Positions 1 through 9,255 of a stretch of 64,000 nt of DNA are shown here, in pieces (position 1 is the first letter of the stretch; each line of letters begins with the position of its first letter). Origin of the DNA: Coenobita brevimanus (lineage: Eukaryota > Arthropoda > Malacostraca > Decapoda > Coenobitidae). Position numbers and translations under genes: made by a program. The DNA is taken from contig JAVRFU010000137.1 of the NCBI GenBank assembly GCA_032717465.1, forward strand, positions 27,721 to 91,720, read 5' to 3'. The notes beneath the pieces are model-generated. The model searched no databases, was not told the DNA's origin, and saw only the letters and a list, made by a program, of their open reading frames with translations.

Positions 1-100
1 AAAGTATGTCTGTAGACTTTCTTATCCATATATATGCCAAAGAGGTTAATGGTTAATTCATAGATGGTATACATACTCAATTAATTTATGAATAACTCAC

Positions 101-204
101 CTAGCATTGTTTTGACAAGGGTGTCCAGCAAGTGTGCAGGCGTCCTGGCCAGGGCAACCTGGGGAACTGTCCTCACCCAACACACCTTCACCAAGGTCTC
201 TCAG
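101..204 (-). CDS. CadN: CadN-like neural cadherin, exon d (start of an EGF-like domain)
   Basis: Exon of a neural-cadherin (classical type III cadherin of arthropods), a single-pass membrane adhesion protein used in axon and epithelial contacts. On the minus strand a pyrimidine-rich acceptor (TGTGTTTCAG) precedes CTG AGA GAC, and the exon ends at a GTGAGT donor after two bases of a codon. It reads LRDLGEGVLGEDSSPGC, then a cysteine-rich stretch with HPCQNNAR. This matches the CadN segment that leaves a laminin-G domain (LYDL-x-PGL-x-NS-x-GCP pattern) and enters an EGF-like domain. It starts in phase 0, exactly as the preceding exon (406-620) ends. The next exon lies outside the window. Family recognition is from memory of Drosophila CadN. 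Confidence 0.75.
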
Positions 205-405
205 CTGAAACACACAGTACACTGCCATTCATTGCTGATTATAAACATTCATCTCACACTCACATCAACATCATCACCATCATTTTTACTGCTAAATACT
301 GTAATGGGGTGGAGTACGATCCAGAATAAATGATGTACAAATACTGAATTAGCCATTAAGTCCATTGTTATCTGTAAAGCTAAATTACCAGACTGCACCA
401 GTTAC

Positions 406-620
406 CTCTCCATTGACTCGTAAGTTCCTAATGCAGCCGAGGAATGCAGCATCTGTGACTCGTGTTGGCCATGCATGCTGGAGGTGTTCTGGGGAGGGCG
501 AGCCAGGCCGCCCACCTGCAGAGGCGCTGACACACTCAAGGCACGTTCTTGTGGTGGCAGTGGACCAGCCACTCTGCATTCTCCACCACCCTCACATCGA
601 TCTACAACAATTTCTACCTT
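406..620 (-). CDS. CadN: CadN-like neural cadherin, exon c (end of laminin-G domain), one-base frame break
   Basis: The exon lies between acceptor CATTTTCAG and donor GTAACT on the minus strand. It begins KVEIVVDRCEGG and contains LSVSAPLQVGGLARPP, the CadN laminin-G signature, and ends FLGCIRNLRVNGE. The two halves are in different frames: the exon is 215 nt, whereas 216 nt would give phase 0 at both ends as its neighbours require. The shift maps to a C4 run on the coding strand (G4 on the plus strand, about 491-494). Restoring one base makes the whole exon open and family-like. I read this as a homopolymer error in the assembly or a recent lesion, not a pseudogene, because both splice sites and both neighbouring exons are intact. 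Confidence 0.8.
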
Positions 621-674
621 CTGAAAATGAGAAATAAATACTGTATAAGCAAATAATAACTAAATAAATAAATA

Positions 675-1415
675 CAATAATCTCTTGATTATCCGGACGG
701 CCATTACCCTGACAATCCATTTCCTGGATGTTGTGATCTGGCTGTTAGAAACCATTATTTGTACATTTTTCCATAATATCCAGACAAAATGCTTGCATCC
801 AGATGGAAATTATGGCTGCACGAACATTTTTGCATCTGACTGGGCAGGAATAGCCTGGTGGTGCTATCATTGTTGCTAGGTGGCGATTGTGTAGTAAACA
901 GCTCCTCCCAGACAGTTGTTTTGGCAGTGATCATGTTGGTTTTTGTGGTTGTTCCCTACCTGCTTCAGGCCTTGCTGTTCCTTGCATGCCTCTTCCTAGG
1001 GTGTGTGATGATGGCCCCTTCACCAAGGAAAAGGAAGAGGGTAGTGCTGACTCTTTAGAAGCAGGAGATCCTGGGTAAGACTGATGTGGGATGGTCGAAT
1101 CATGAGTGTTGATGATTTTAATTTCTAGCTTACTACAGAATACTGTACCATGCTCTTGTTCTATTATTCCATGATTCTATTTCATTTTACCATTATGTTT
1201 TGTGTGCACACTGCATTTTTAGGTCTGTTCGACCAGACTGAGTAGTGTTAAACAACAGGAACAAGTGTTGTACGATGTACTGAAGTGACCTAACACTGGC
1301 TTCCAAAATTAGGTTATGTACGAAAGGGGGTCAGGGGAGAAGTCCATTATCCCGATGGAACCATTACCCGGACATGCCTTTAGCTCTATTATGTCAGATA
1401 ATCAAGGGATTACTG
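675..1415. mobile_element. pogo/Tigger-like MITE in a CadN intron
   Basis: Imperfect terminal inverted repeats: the left end begins CAATAATCTCTTGATTATCC; the right end, read inward on the other strand, begins CAGTAATCCCTTGATTATCT. Both are flanked by TA, the duplication used by Tc1/mariner-pogo transposases. The 741-bp body has no transposase ORF, so it would be non-autonomous. The CAGTAATCCCTTGATTATC end resembles Tigger/pogo termini. It lies between CadN exons 406-620 and 1531-1677 and does not touch a splice site. Confidence 0.6.
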
Positions 1416-1530
1416 TAATATACTGCACATCTGTATTTCAAAATCTTTCATTCATCATCCTAACTCAGTTTCCTGCTACCTCATCTATCTATGATTGTTA
1501 AATGTATGGTAAGCCATTACGATATCCTAC

Positions 1531-1677
1531 CTGTGGTCCCCAAATGAGATCCAGCCTGTGCCACTCCCAGTCTGCCAGTGAAGGAAGGTGTGGACCTGCC
1601 AGGAACACGGGTCCACTGCCTGAGTCCAGTAACACCTGAGGCCGTCCCCCCACCAGCTGCACACTCACAACATCCTC
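1531..1677 (-). CDS. CadN: CadN-like neural cadherin, exon b (middle of laminin-G domain)
   Basis: A 147-nt exon of 49 whole codons between a TGCTACAG acceptor and a GTAGGAT donor. It reads EDVVSVQLVGGRPQVLLDSG and later LADWEWHRLDLIWGPQ. These are the laminin-G beta strands corresponding to CadN 'DFISLEL-x-G-x-P-x-LL-x-D-x-GSG ... L-x-DGEWHR-x-DL-x-W'. Phase is 0 at both sides, matching the exon upstream in transcription (2927-3159) and downstream (406-620). No frame damage is seen. Laminin-G repeats sit in the membrane-proximal extracellular part of arthropod N-cadherins. Confidence 0.85.
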
Positions 1678-2926
1678 CTGTAGCAAGCACTACTTTAAGG
1701 AATGAAGTTCCTGGTGATGATGATATGATGATGATGTAGAGGAGGAGGAGTAGGAGGAAGTTTGTGAATAAAAATTTGAATGATGATATTAAGCAGTGAT
1801 AAAATATGCAAAAAGTGCTTCAGCAACTTCTCATTGTCAAATATTTCAGAATTCCAAAAAAAGACAGACTCAATACAAATAGCATTTTTAAAAATTTTTA
1901 CTTTCATAAACAAGTCTAGAACTGAAATAATGTGTGTGGCTGCTTCATTAAAAATAAAAATGAAAGAAATAAATGAACACAAGATATCACTTGAGATTTA
2001 AATACAAGAACTGAATGGCCTAAAAAAAAAAAAAAAAAAAAAAAAAAGGAACAATTGTATAATACAATATTAATAAGTACAGATCAAAATACGCCGAGAC
2101 AATGCAAATGATGTTAAATGCAAGTTCCTTATGCCTCAGAACAATTCATAATCAATCCCAAATAAAAAATTGAATTTCTGGACTCAGAGATTCATTTACC
2201 TCAGTATCACAACAGGTGTGTTAGGTATTTGTAAACTAGGCAAGTGGTAACAAGATCTGCCAGTGTATATTTTGAAAAAGTTTTGCTTTAACACCTATTA
2301 AAGTTTTTTTTTTTTTAACTCATAATTTGTCTGAACGTTCTCTCTTTCGTATCCCCAAAAAAGATGTTCTGTCTAGAAATTATGCTTGGAGAAGGAGACA
2401 TTTTAAATTCAGATTATTGGATGGAAGCAGTGACCAAGTATTGGTGAAAAGTGTACCGATGATCCTGGATCTTAGGAGTTGTGGAATTTGGAATGCTGAG
2501 AGATTACTGATATTTCTTTAATGCACTGCACAAGCATAGCTATGCCTTGGACCCCCGCATCCTGAATGAGGTAATATGGGATTTGCTGTTATCACTTTCT
2601 TAATTACCTGAAGGCATTGGAGATGGATACCTTCATGTGGTGACACAAACAGACCCAGATGATGGAGCTGCCTGGTTATCCTAAATACCCCTGACTCGTT
2701 TTCCATTCTCCAAATCAGGCCATAAATATATCAACAAAAACCTACTTAAATAGGGTGTATTTCTGTGTCATTGTGGTCCACCCCATGTGTTGATCCGGCA
2801 TACAATAACATAACTTCAGCCTAACCTGTGTAGAACAATGGTAGCCTACACTTAGGCCCCTTCAAAGTACAGTACTGTGCCTTGAATGATACAATATAAA
2901 ATTGGTTGTTACTACTGTTTACCCAC
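1678..2926. other. CadN intron, no gene seen
   Basis: Intron between two CadN exons. It contains a 26-base A tract at 2022-2047, which may be the tail of an old retroposed repeat, and a T-rich run near 2310. Short open frames show no family signature. Confidence 0.6.
2022..2047. repeat. poly(A) tract
   Basis: 26 uninterrupted A residues; possibly the tail of a plus-strand SINE or LINE remnant, but no upstream element body could be recognised. Confidence 0.9.
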
Positions 2927-3159
2927 CTGAATGGGTGTTGTTTCTGCATTACTGTGGTCTGCCTCCCCTGCTGGTCCAGCATACAGCAACGGACCATCGG
3001 CCCAACCAGTGCGGAACTCAACAGAGATGTGTGCATGTGTGCAAGGCTGGATAGGAACTGCCCATGCCCACCCTTTACCTCGAAAGTTCCGACTGAGCTG
3101 CTTACAGGCCGACCCGCTGGTTCCCTCTGGGCAGACGCATCTGGAGAATGTGCAAGAAG
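2927..3159 (-). CDS. CadN: CadN-like neural cadherin, exon a (EGF-like end plus start of laminin-G)
   Basis: Acceptor ATATTTTAG, donor CAG|GTGGGT on the minus strand. The translated exon reads CTFSRCVCPEGTSGSAC, the tail of an EGF-like domain, then RNFRGKGWAWAVPIQPC, HISVEF and DGPLLYAGPAG, the N-terminal half of the CadN laminin-G domain (family pattern GKGWAW-x-P ... C-x2-(S/A)H-(L/I)-S-(L/V)-EF). It begins with two bases completing a split codon and ends in phase 0, so it joins exon 1531-1677 without a shift. Further 5' exons must lie beyond 3.2 kb; none was found between here and the LINE cluster at 4.2 kb, so a long intron is likely. Confidence 0.85.
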
Positions 3160-4218
3160 CTAAAATATTATACTAGAAACAATCTCTATTTATCCTTTCT
3201 GCAGAGTAACATCTTTTTATAATACAGTACTTTTTTGCTGCTTCCAGACAACTGCATTCAGTCTGGCTGAGTTCCACTGTAAATAGTGTCAATGAAGGGT
3301 ATATTTAACCCCTCCAGCTCAGAAAGTGTGTCCTAAGGCAAATATAATAATCTGAAAGTAACAAAAATAACACAAATAACATATCACTGGTCTGATGAAG
3401 TAACTCATTCAGTACATTTTTGTCAATGAATTTTATCATATTTAATGCAAGATGACTACTGTTTAGTAAAGACAGATCTCTTGTAGTGTAGGAGTTAAAA
3501 AATGATATCTTACCTCTCTGGCTGAAAAGTTTCTTCTACAGTAAATATAACTGTCTGGTGGTAGTAAATAATAATATGAAGAAGTGTCACTGTACTGAAT
3601 GACTAGAGAGGAGTTAGAACACTTGAACCAGAAGGATGGCATTCCATAGGTATGAACCCCAAGAGGTGACTGTATGCTTTTCCATCAGATAATGTTACAA
3701 AGGAAAGTTGTTGTTGTTAAGTAACCCTGGTCTGTCTGGCCAAGTAAACCCTCAACCATAGGCAAGCAACTGGCCCTGCAGGGTCATCCCATGCTACAAA
3801 TCAATGTTCCATTAAGAACTTCATCACAGCATGGTGTAGGGATGAGAGTGGAGGTTTGGTTCCTGGATGGACACTGCATTTGCATCCCACCCACCCCAGT
3901 TATAGGAGGCATCATAGTAGGCCCCACTATTTGGTTATATGGCTGTATGGTTACCACCCAGCACTGTAAATGGTTTCCTGGGTTACAGGAAACCATTAGA
4001 CTAGTCATTCAGTGTACAGTTACCTGAAGTGAAAGAAAAATTAAGAGGTAACAGGATGGATGGGAAGAAATATGTATAGAGGAGAGCAGACACAGAAAAG
4101 TAATGATAAAGTTGAAGGGAGAAATAGGCAGCACATCAAATGAATGGATTATGGGTGACTCCACCTTCCACACACAATAGAAAGTAGGCTGGTAATCTAC
4201 CTTTAAATTTACTGGATT
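3160..4218. other. CadN intron or intergenic DNA with one repeat-family member
   Basis: No exon or ORF with family features. The stretch 3932-4028 is related, in inverted orientation, to 8622-8713 (see the repeat entry). 4030-4218 is A-rich and may be the worn 5' region of the LINE that starts at 4219. Confidence 0.5.
3932..4028 (-). repeat. dispersed repeat with conserved hairpin, copy 1
   Basis: Read on the minus strand this shares the order 'taatggtttcctg ... aggaaaccatttaca ... ctgggtggtaaccata ... aaccaaa' with 8622-8713. The core GGTTTCCTG...CAGGAAACC can fold into a stem-loop that both copies keep despite sequence divergence. Function unknown; it may be part of a SINE. Confidence 0.6.
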
Positions 4219-5006
4219 ATGATCGTGATTAAGGTGATTAACATTCAAGGATTATCAAAGGTAAAGGCTAAAGAGGCAGAAGCATTAGCAGATGGCAGAA
4301 CTATACTCTGTTTAACTGAAACACAAAAGAAAATTAGAGATGTAAGCTTCAGTAACAGAATAAATATCATAGAAGAAATGAGAGAGATGAATGATAGGAA
4401 GGGTGGAGGGATAATGATGCTGCACCAAGATAAGAAAGAAATATCCTTCAACAAAGTAAATACAAAAAATAGAGACATTTTATATGTAAAGGAATTATTA
4501 GAGGATGGGAATTAAAGATAATAGTAGTATATTTTAGTGTTAGCAATAAGCAGAGAAATCACTCCATGAGAATAGAAATAGAAAATATATTAGAAAATAG
4601 CCTAGGAGAGCCACTGTTGATAGTAGGGGACTTCAGTGGTCATGTTGGATTTAAAGGAAAACAAAGGATGGATGATAATGGTAGAATGATCATAGATTGG
4701 ATGGAGCAATATAAATTAATAATGCTTAATGATGACATATATTGTCAAGGAGAATACACATGGACAAGGGACAACCAAAAAAGTGTGATAGATTACGCAC
4801 TTGTCTCAGATAAATTTTATGATAAATATGTAAGTATGAAGATAGATGAAGAGCAGGAGCAAATAGATATACCAGACCATAATTTAATGGAAATTCAACT
4901 TAGGGTTAGACAAGCAGGGAAAACCTATGATAGGAAAGACTGGGTATGCAGAGACTACTGCAAATCAGATAAAGAATCTTTGAAGAAATATAGAGATGAA
5001 TTAGAG
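4219..5006 (+). pseudogene. L-B1 endonuclease domain, broken
   Basis: APE-type endonuclease that would nick target DNA for target-primed reverse transcription. Frame 1 (4219-4515) shows VINIQGLSK and LCLTET, the first conserved blocks with the catalytic Asn and Glu. After a frameshift near 4515, frame 2 (from 4566) shows LIVGDFSGHVG, YTWTRDN, VIDYALVS and IPDHNLME. The usual GDFN is GDFS here, so the catalytic Asn of that block appears replaced. The frame runs open through GAA TTA GAG at 4998-5006, where the insertion begins. One frameshift plus a key substitution suggest a dead domain, although the frameshift could be a sequencing slip. Confidence 0.75.
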
Positions 5007-5141
5007 AGGTATATGAGAGAGGGGGGTGTGAGTTGGAAGCAGGGCAGTGAAATGGCGGGGGACAGGGCAACTTGGAGGCGATTTGTTTGTGGCCACCCCA
5101 AACGGGATTGAGGCGTCTGGCAATAGATAGATAGATAGATA
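5007..5141 (+). mobile_element. short 5'-truncated L-A 3' end nested in L-B1
   Basis: A 135-bp insert bounded by a 9-bp direct repeat GAATTAGAG (4998-5006 and 5142-5150), a clean target-site duplication. The insert carries the C-terminal codons of the L-A family (ATWRRFVCGHP then stop), the 3' UTR 'GGGATTGAGGCGTCTGGCAATAGA' and a TAGA tail. Removing it leaves the host ORF in frame across the site. Confidence 0.9.
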
Positions 5142-7727
5142 GAATTAGAGGAAAATATTGTAAGTGAGAAGGTGAAAAATATAAAGGATTTGGAAGAGAG
5201 GATGGTTAATATCGCAAAGAGTGTTCTCAAAGGTAAATATAAGAGGAAGAATATAGGGAAACAAGAAAGGGAAGAAGAACCAGTGTGGTTCACAGAAGAA
5301 ATTAGAAAAGAGATTAAGGAAAGACGAAGATTAAATAGGAATTGTAGGAATGCAGTTGATAGAGAAGAGCAGGAGAAATGGAGAAACCTGTACATGGAAC
5401 AAAAGAAAAAAGTACAGTTAAAAATCGTAAAAGAGATGAGCATACATGAAGAAAAGGTAGCCAAGGAAATAAAAGAAGATAAAAGCAATGGTAAGAACAC
5501 ATGGAAATATATACGGATGTTGAAAGGAGAGAAGGAAAAGAACAGAACCTGTCTATTGGACAATGTATATGATGAAGATAACAAGAAATTAGACAGAGAA
5601 AGGGTAAAAGAAGAAGTTGAGACATACTGGAGGGCTGTATATGGAAAATACCTAAATAACATTAGAGAGGAGTGGAATGGAGAAAAAAGGCAGGAATATA
5701 TTAGAGACAGGGATGCTATGAAATTGAGGATAGAGAGAGGGAAACAGTGCCAGGTAGTTAGAAGAGGAGGTGAGGAAAATGGAGGCATGGAGTATATAGG
5801 CCTATGTAGAGAAGAAATTAGGGAGCACTTAGACATGGCATTAGAAATTAAAAGTGATGTGTCCTATATGGAAGAGGAGATAATAAATGAGGAAAATGTG
5901 AAAAACTGTCTAAGAAAAATGAAGACAAAGAAAGCTGCAGGCCCAGATGGAAGAAAACCAGAATTTTACAAAGTTTTCCTAGAAAGTAATGTATTATTAC
6001 GCACATTAATCGACACAATGAAACAAACACTGGAAACAGCGGACATACCAGAAGGTTGGAAGGAATCAAATACGGTCATGATACCTAAAGCTAAGAAGCC
6101 TAAAGTTCATGAGTTCAGGCCTATAGCACTAACAAATCCAGGTTACAAACTAATGATGGCAGTACTGAGAATGAGCATAGAAGAACACGTAAAGAGAAAT
6201 GGATGGGGAAAAGATACTCAAGTAGGTTTTACAACAGGAGGTAGAGTAGAAAACAACATTCTTGTTCTGAGGTACCGGTACTGTATAGAACAGACATATA
6301 GGAATAGAAAAATTTTAATAGTTAAATCAGTTGATTTTGCCAAAGCTTTTGATAGTGTTAAAAGAGACTTGATGGTAAAGTTACTAAAGGATTACAAGAT
6401 AAGTGAAAAAGCAATAGATATTATTACAAAACTATATAAGGGGGACAAAACCAAGGTGAAGTTGGATGAGGGAGAAGACCTTACGATACCAGTAAGTAGT
6501 GGTATAAGGCAAGGTTGTACAGGTTCAACCACTTTATTCAAGTTAATAACCTTCAAAATAATTCAGAGACTAGAAGAACTAGATAGGGGCTTTAAAGATG
6601 AGGCTTTTAAACTAACATCTCTGTTCTTTGCTGATGATGGGATGCTGTTGGCAAGCAATGTAGAAGATGCAGAAAGAGTAGTGGAACAGGTGATGACAAC
6701 AGGCAGGGAATGCGGACTAGAAATAAATAAACAAAAAAGTAATATCATAATATTCAACATGAAAGATAAACCAACAGAGATAGCTGGTATAAAGGTTAGT
6801 GATAGGCTGAAATACTTAGGAATTACAATTAATGATAGTAGACACTTCTTCAAAGCGCAGAAAGAGTCAGTGATAGAGAAGGCAGTAAGAATGGCAAACA
6901 TGACATACTCAATAGTTGCAAGGAGCTGTTCGAGACTGTTAATCGGAAAAACATACTGGAAGAGCGTAGCCCTCCCAGCAATACTGTATGGCTCCAGTGT
7001 AGTAGATTTCACAAAGCAGGAGATAGATAGACTTCAGAGGATAGAGAACAGTGTGTGTAGGAAGATATTAGGAGCCCCAAGCTATACACAACAAGCAGCC
7101 TTAAGGGGAGAAATAGGAATATCAAGTATGAGAGCAAGAATTATGGAAAGTCAGCTGAAGTATCTACAGTATATCTTGAGAGGGGAGGGGAATGACCTGA
7201 TTGAAAGAGTTGTGGGAGAGATGAGTGTGCAAGTTAAAAAGAATGGATGGATAAAAGGACTAATAGAGGGAGGAAGAATGTTGGATATAAGAGGAAGCAA
7301 TGTGACAAACGATGAGATAAAGAAGAAAGTGCAAGCATGGGATACAAAAGTTTGGAAGCAAGAGATGCAAGAAAAAGTGAGCCTGAGAATGTATAGTAAA
7401 TGGAGAGAAGAGATGGGTGGACAAGAGAAAGTATATGACAACAGGGGAGCATCAGTCATTCTCTTCAGGTGTAGGAGTAATAACATGAACCTGAGAGACA
7501 GAAGAAGATTCCGAAATGAATCAACAGAATGCTTTATGTGTGGATACAACACCGAGGATCTGAACCACTACATCCTACACTGCCCTGCCTACAACGAGGA
7601 AGAGAAAAACATCCTGCATTACAGCGTCCGTACCAGCAAGATGAAGAGAATATTATTGGAACACTATTATTCGATAACAGCAACACAGAAGAAAATAAAT
7701 CAATGTTATACAGATTTTGGAAAATAA
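5142..7727 (+). CDS. L-B1 ORF2: linker, reverse transcriptase and C-terminal domain
   Basis: Long open frame that continues the endonuclease frame after the nested insert. Residues are counted from the GTG at 5172. There is a charged linker (1-230), then the RT fingers (AAGPDGRKPEFY, RPIALTNPGYKLMM), block 3 (VDFAKAFDSV), motif B as SGIRQGCTGSTTLFKLIT instead of the common GxPQGxxLSP, and the catalytic LFFADDG. The thumb has KYLGITIND and ends in a Cys/His element CFMCGYNTEDLNHYILHC. The true C-terminus (IIGTLLFDNSNTEENKS...) lies in the next frame from about 7615 to 7759, as comparison with the sister copy at 11.4-13.7 kb shows, so one frameshift sits at about 7600-7630. No host function is expected. 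Confidence 0.85.
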   Translation, partial: ELEENIVSEKVKNIKDLEERMVNIAKSVLKGKYKRKNIGKQEREEEPVWFTEEIRKEIKERRRLNRNCRNAVDREEQEKWRNLYMEQKKKVQLKIVKEMSIHEEKVAKEIKEDKSNGKNTWKYIRMLKGEKEKNRTCLLDNVYDEDNKKLDRERVKEEVETYWRAVYGKYLNNIREEWNGEKRQEYIRDRDAMKLRIERGKQCQVVRRGGEENGGMEYIGLCREEIREHLDMALEIKSDVSYMEEEIINEENVKNCLRKMKTKKAAGPDGRKPEFYKVFLESNVLLRTLIDTMKQTLETADIPEGWKESNTVMIPKAKKPKVHEFRPIALTNPGYKLMMAVLRMSIEEHVKRNGWGKDTQVGFTTGGRVENNILVLRYRYCIEQTYRNRKILIVKSVDFAKAFDSVKRDLMVKLLKDYKISEKAIDIITKLYKGDKTKVKLDEGEDLTIPVSSGIRQGCTGSTTLFKLITFKIIQRLEELDRGFKDEAFKLTSLFFADDGMLLASNVEDAERVVEQVMTTGRECGLEINKQKSNIIIFNMKDKPTEIAGIKVSDRLKYLGITINDSRHFFKAQKESVIEKAVRMANMTYSIVARSCSRLLIGKTYWKSVALPAILYGSSVVDFTKQEIDRLQRIENSVCRKILGAPSYTQQAALRGEIGISSMRARIMESQLKYLQYILRGEGNDLIERVVGEMSVQVKKNGWIKGLIEGGRMLDIRGSNVTNDEIKKKVQAWDTKVWKQEMQEKVSLRMYSKWREEMGGQEKVYDNRGASVILFRCRSNNMNLRDRRRFRNESTECFMCGYNTEDLNHYILHCPAYNEEEKNILHYSVRTSKMKRILLEHYYSITATQKKINQCYTDFGK

Positions 7728-7838
7728 GGGAAAAGAAAATAAAGGACTCAATGCCATAAGAAAAAGACCCAGACCACGAAAAGACCACAATAAGACTGCA
7801 TCAGGAAGTGCCGATACCAAGGCAAGACTTCCACCATT

Positions 7839-7860
7839 CAACTGAACTGAACTGAACTGA
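7839..7860 (+). repeat. pentanucleotide 3' tail (CTGAA)n of L-B1
   Basis: Four tandem CTGAA-type units end the element, directly before a new family member. Compare (CTGAT)n at 13.79 kb and the ATCAC units at 9.00 kb (minus strand). Confidence 0.85.
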
Positions 7861-8534
7861 GGCAAAGCGCTATTGTTTTTGGAAATTAAAGATGGAAGGA
7901 GAGGAGATAAGAGGTAGAGGGGCAACGAAGAAGAACTGCAAGAAATGTGGATTTATTGGGAAAGTGAATTACAAGGAACTCTGCAGAAGGTGTGAAGAAG
8001 AGGAAGAAAAAAGGAGGGAAGTATGTCACATGCAAGAAGAGGATATAAAGGTATGATGTTTATCTGTAATGCCTGCAAACCCAGGGTAAAAATTAACATG
8101 GACCAATGTGAAGAACTGAGGGAAGAGACCCAAGCTATGAAGGAAGAGCTACAGAAAGTGAGAGAGGAGCAGGAAGAGATGGGAAGGAGAATGATATATG
8201 AAGAAGGATTGGAATGAAAGAGAGGGAAAGGATGAACGTACAGTGGGGATGAAAGAGAAGTTGAATGAGGTGTGGAAGAAGCACATAGAGCTGCAGGAAA
8301 AGATGAATGCCATTTATGGAAGATGGGAGGAAAAGGAGAAAGAAATGAAAGAACTGGTAACTAATATTACTGAGAAGGTGCTTAAGAGTGTAATGGAAAA
8401 TTTAGAAGAGAGGGAGGATAAGGTAAAGAGAAGGAAGAATTTAGTTGTGTTCAATGTGCTAGGAAGTGATAATAGGGAGGCCAGAGAGAGAGAAAAAGAG
8501 GGTACAGAGGTATGTGCTAGAATATTTAAAGAAG

Positions 8535-8837
8535 TATTTATCCTTCTTTTTCTGTGCCTGTCCTCCTCTCTTCCTATTTCTCCCATCTTTCCTGTCACTT
8601 CTTACTGCTTTTCTTTCCTTTACAGGTAGCTTTACATTGAGTGACAAGCCTAATGGTTTCCTGCATGCCAAGAAACCATTTACAACCCTGGGTGGTAACC
8701 ATATAACCAAACCATACGTGCTCCCTACGTGTCAATAAGTGGGTTGGCGGAGGGTTAGTGCCCCTCCCCGTAAAACAAATAACTCAAAGTCAAATGACCA
8801 CCCCTTACGGGATTATGGCGTCTGGCAATAGATAGAT
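8535..8837 (+). mobile_element. SINE-like insertion with TAGA tail in L-B4 ORF1
   Basis: Flanked by AGAAG (8530-8534 and 8838-8842), a possible 5-bp target duplication. Excision leaves ...AAA GAA GAT CGT... in frame. The body has a pyrimidine-rich 5' part, the conserved hairpin repeat (8622-8713), and a 3' end 'CACCCCTTACGGGATTATGGCGTCTGGCAATAGATAGATAGA' shared with L-A 3' ends. A short element borrowing a LINE 3' end is the usual SINE arrangement. Confidence 0.6.
8622..8713 (+). repeat. dispersed repeat with conserved hairpin, copy 2
   Basis: Matches 3932-4028 in inverted orientation. GGTTTCCTGCATGCCAAGAAACC forms the same kind of stem-loop with a different loop, so base pairing is kept while sequence drifts. 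Confidence 0.6.
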
Positions 8838-9255
8838 AGAAGATCGTAAGATTGGACACAGATGATAATGAGAACTGACGGGACCGGAGAAATGAGAACA
8901 TAAACAGTGAAGAGGGGGAATTTTTATTCAGGGTTATTAACATACAAGGTTTGTCTAAATGTAAAAGTAAGGAGGTAGAACAATTAGTAAATGATAATAG
9001 TATGTGATGTGATGTGATGTTGTTGAGGTATTGCCTTTACAACGGCACCTCTAAACGATTTCCTTCTTTCTCTTTTCTCCTTCTTCTATGTCTTTCTGTG
9101 GTCACATCTCCTCTTCTCTTACTACGTGTAAGCTATAATCAGTTGCCTGAATTTCTGAGCTCCTTCACTTTCCTTTCTCTTTTTTTCCAGCATTTAAATA
9201 TTATTAATTTCTTTTTTCAATACCACTTGTATTAAATAGGAGGTTCCCAAGTATA

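Larger units (their letters stand above)
4219..7860 (+). mobile_element. L-B1: CR1-like non-LTR retrotransposon, ORF2 region and 3' tail
   Basis: Contains an apurinic-type endonuclease, a reverse transcriptase, a C-terminal Cys/His motif, a 3' UTR containing GGAAGTGCCG...CCAAGGCA, and a terminal (CTGAA)n tail at about 7840-7860. The 3' UTR motif is shared with the copies ending at 13.8 kb and 9.0 kb, which defines a family. The endonuclease is interrupted by a small nested insertion (5007-5141). ORF1 is absent here, so the 5' end is truncated or degraded. A new ORF1 of the same family begins about 30 bp after the tail. Confidence 0.85.
7892..9000 (+). pseudogene. L-B4: ORF1 with PHD-type zinc finger and coiled coil, plus the start of an endonuclease
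   Basis: Begins 32 bp after the tail of L-B1. The first frame reads MEGEEIRGRGATKKNCKKCG, then LCRRCEEE and CHMQEED; the next frame continues KGMMFICNACKP. The spacing of Cys/His pairs suggests a PHD-like finger split by a frameshift near 8050. A Glu/Lys-rich coiled coil follows (8100-8420), then NLVVFNVLGSDN, an ORF1-type nucleic-acid-binding block, cut at 8534 by a 303-bp insertion. After the insertion the frame resumes briefly, and at 8911-9000 the endonuclease start (FRVINIQGLSK) appears before the copy stops against the tail of the opposite-strand L-B2. Gag-like RNA-binding role by family analogy. Confidence 0.65.

Noticed and set aside
2518..2706. Possible extra CadN exon on the minus strand (…GLFVSPHEGIHLQCLQ)
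   Set aside because: It has a donor-like GTAATT, but no laminin-G or EGF signature, and the neighbouring exons already join in phase without it.
4955..5836. 293-codon minus-strand open frame
   Set aside because: Ser/Phe/Leu-rich antisense of the purine-rich L-B1 ORF2; no start context or family signature. The same applies to minus frames at 6563-7012 and 7151-7552.
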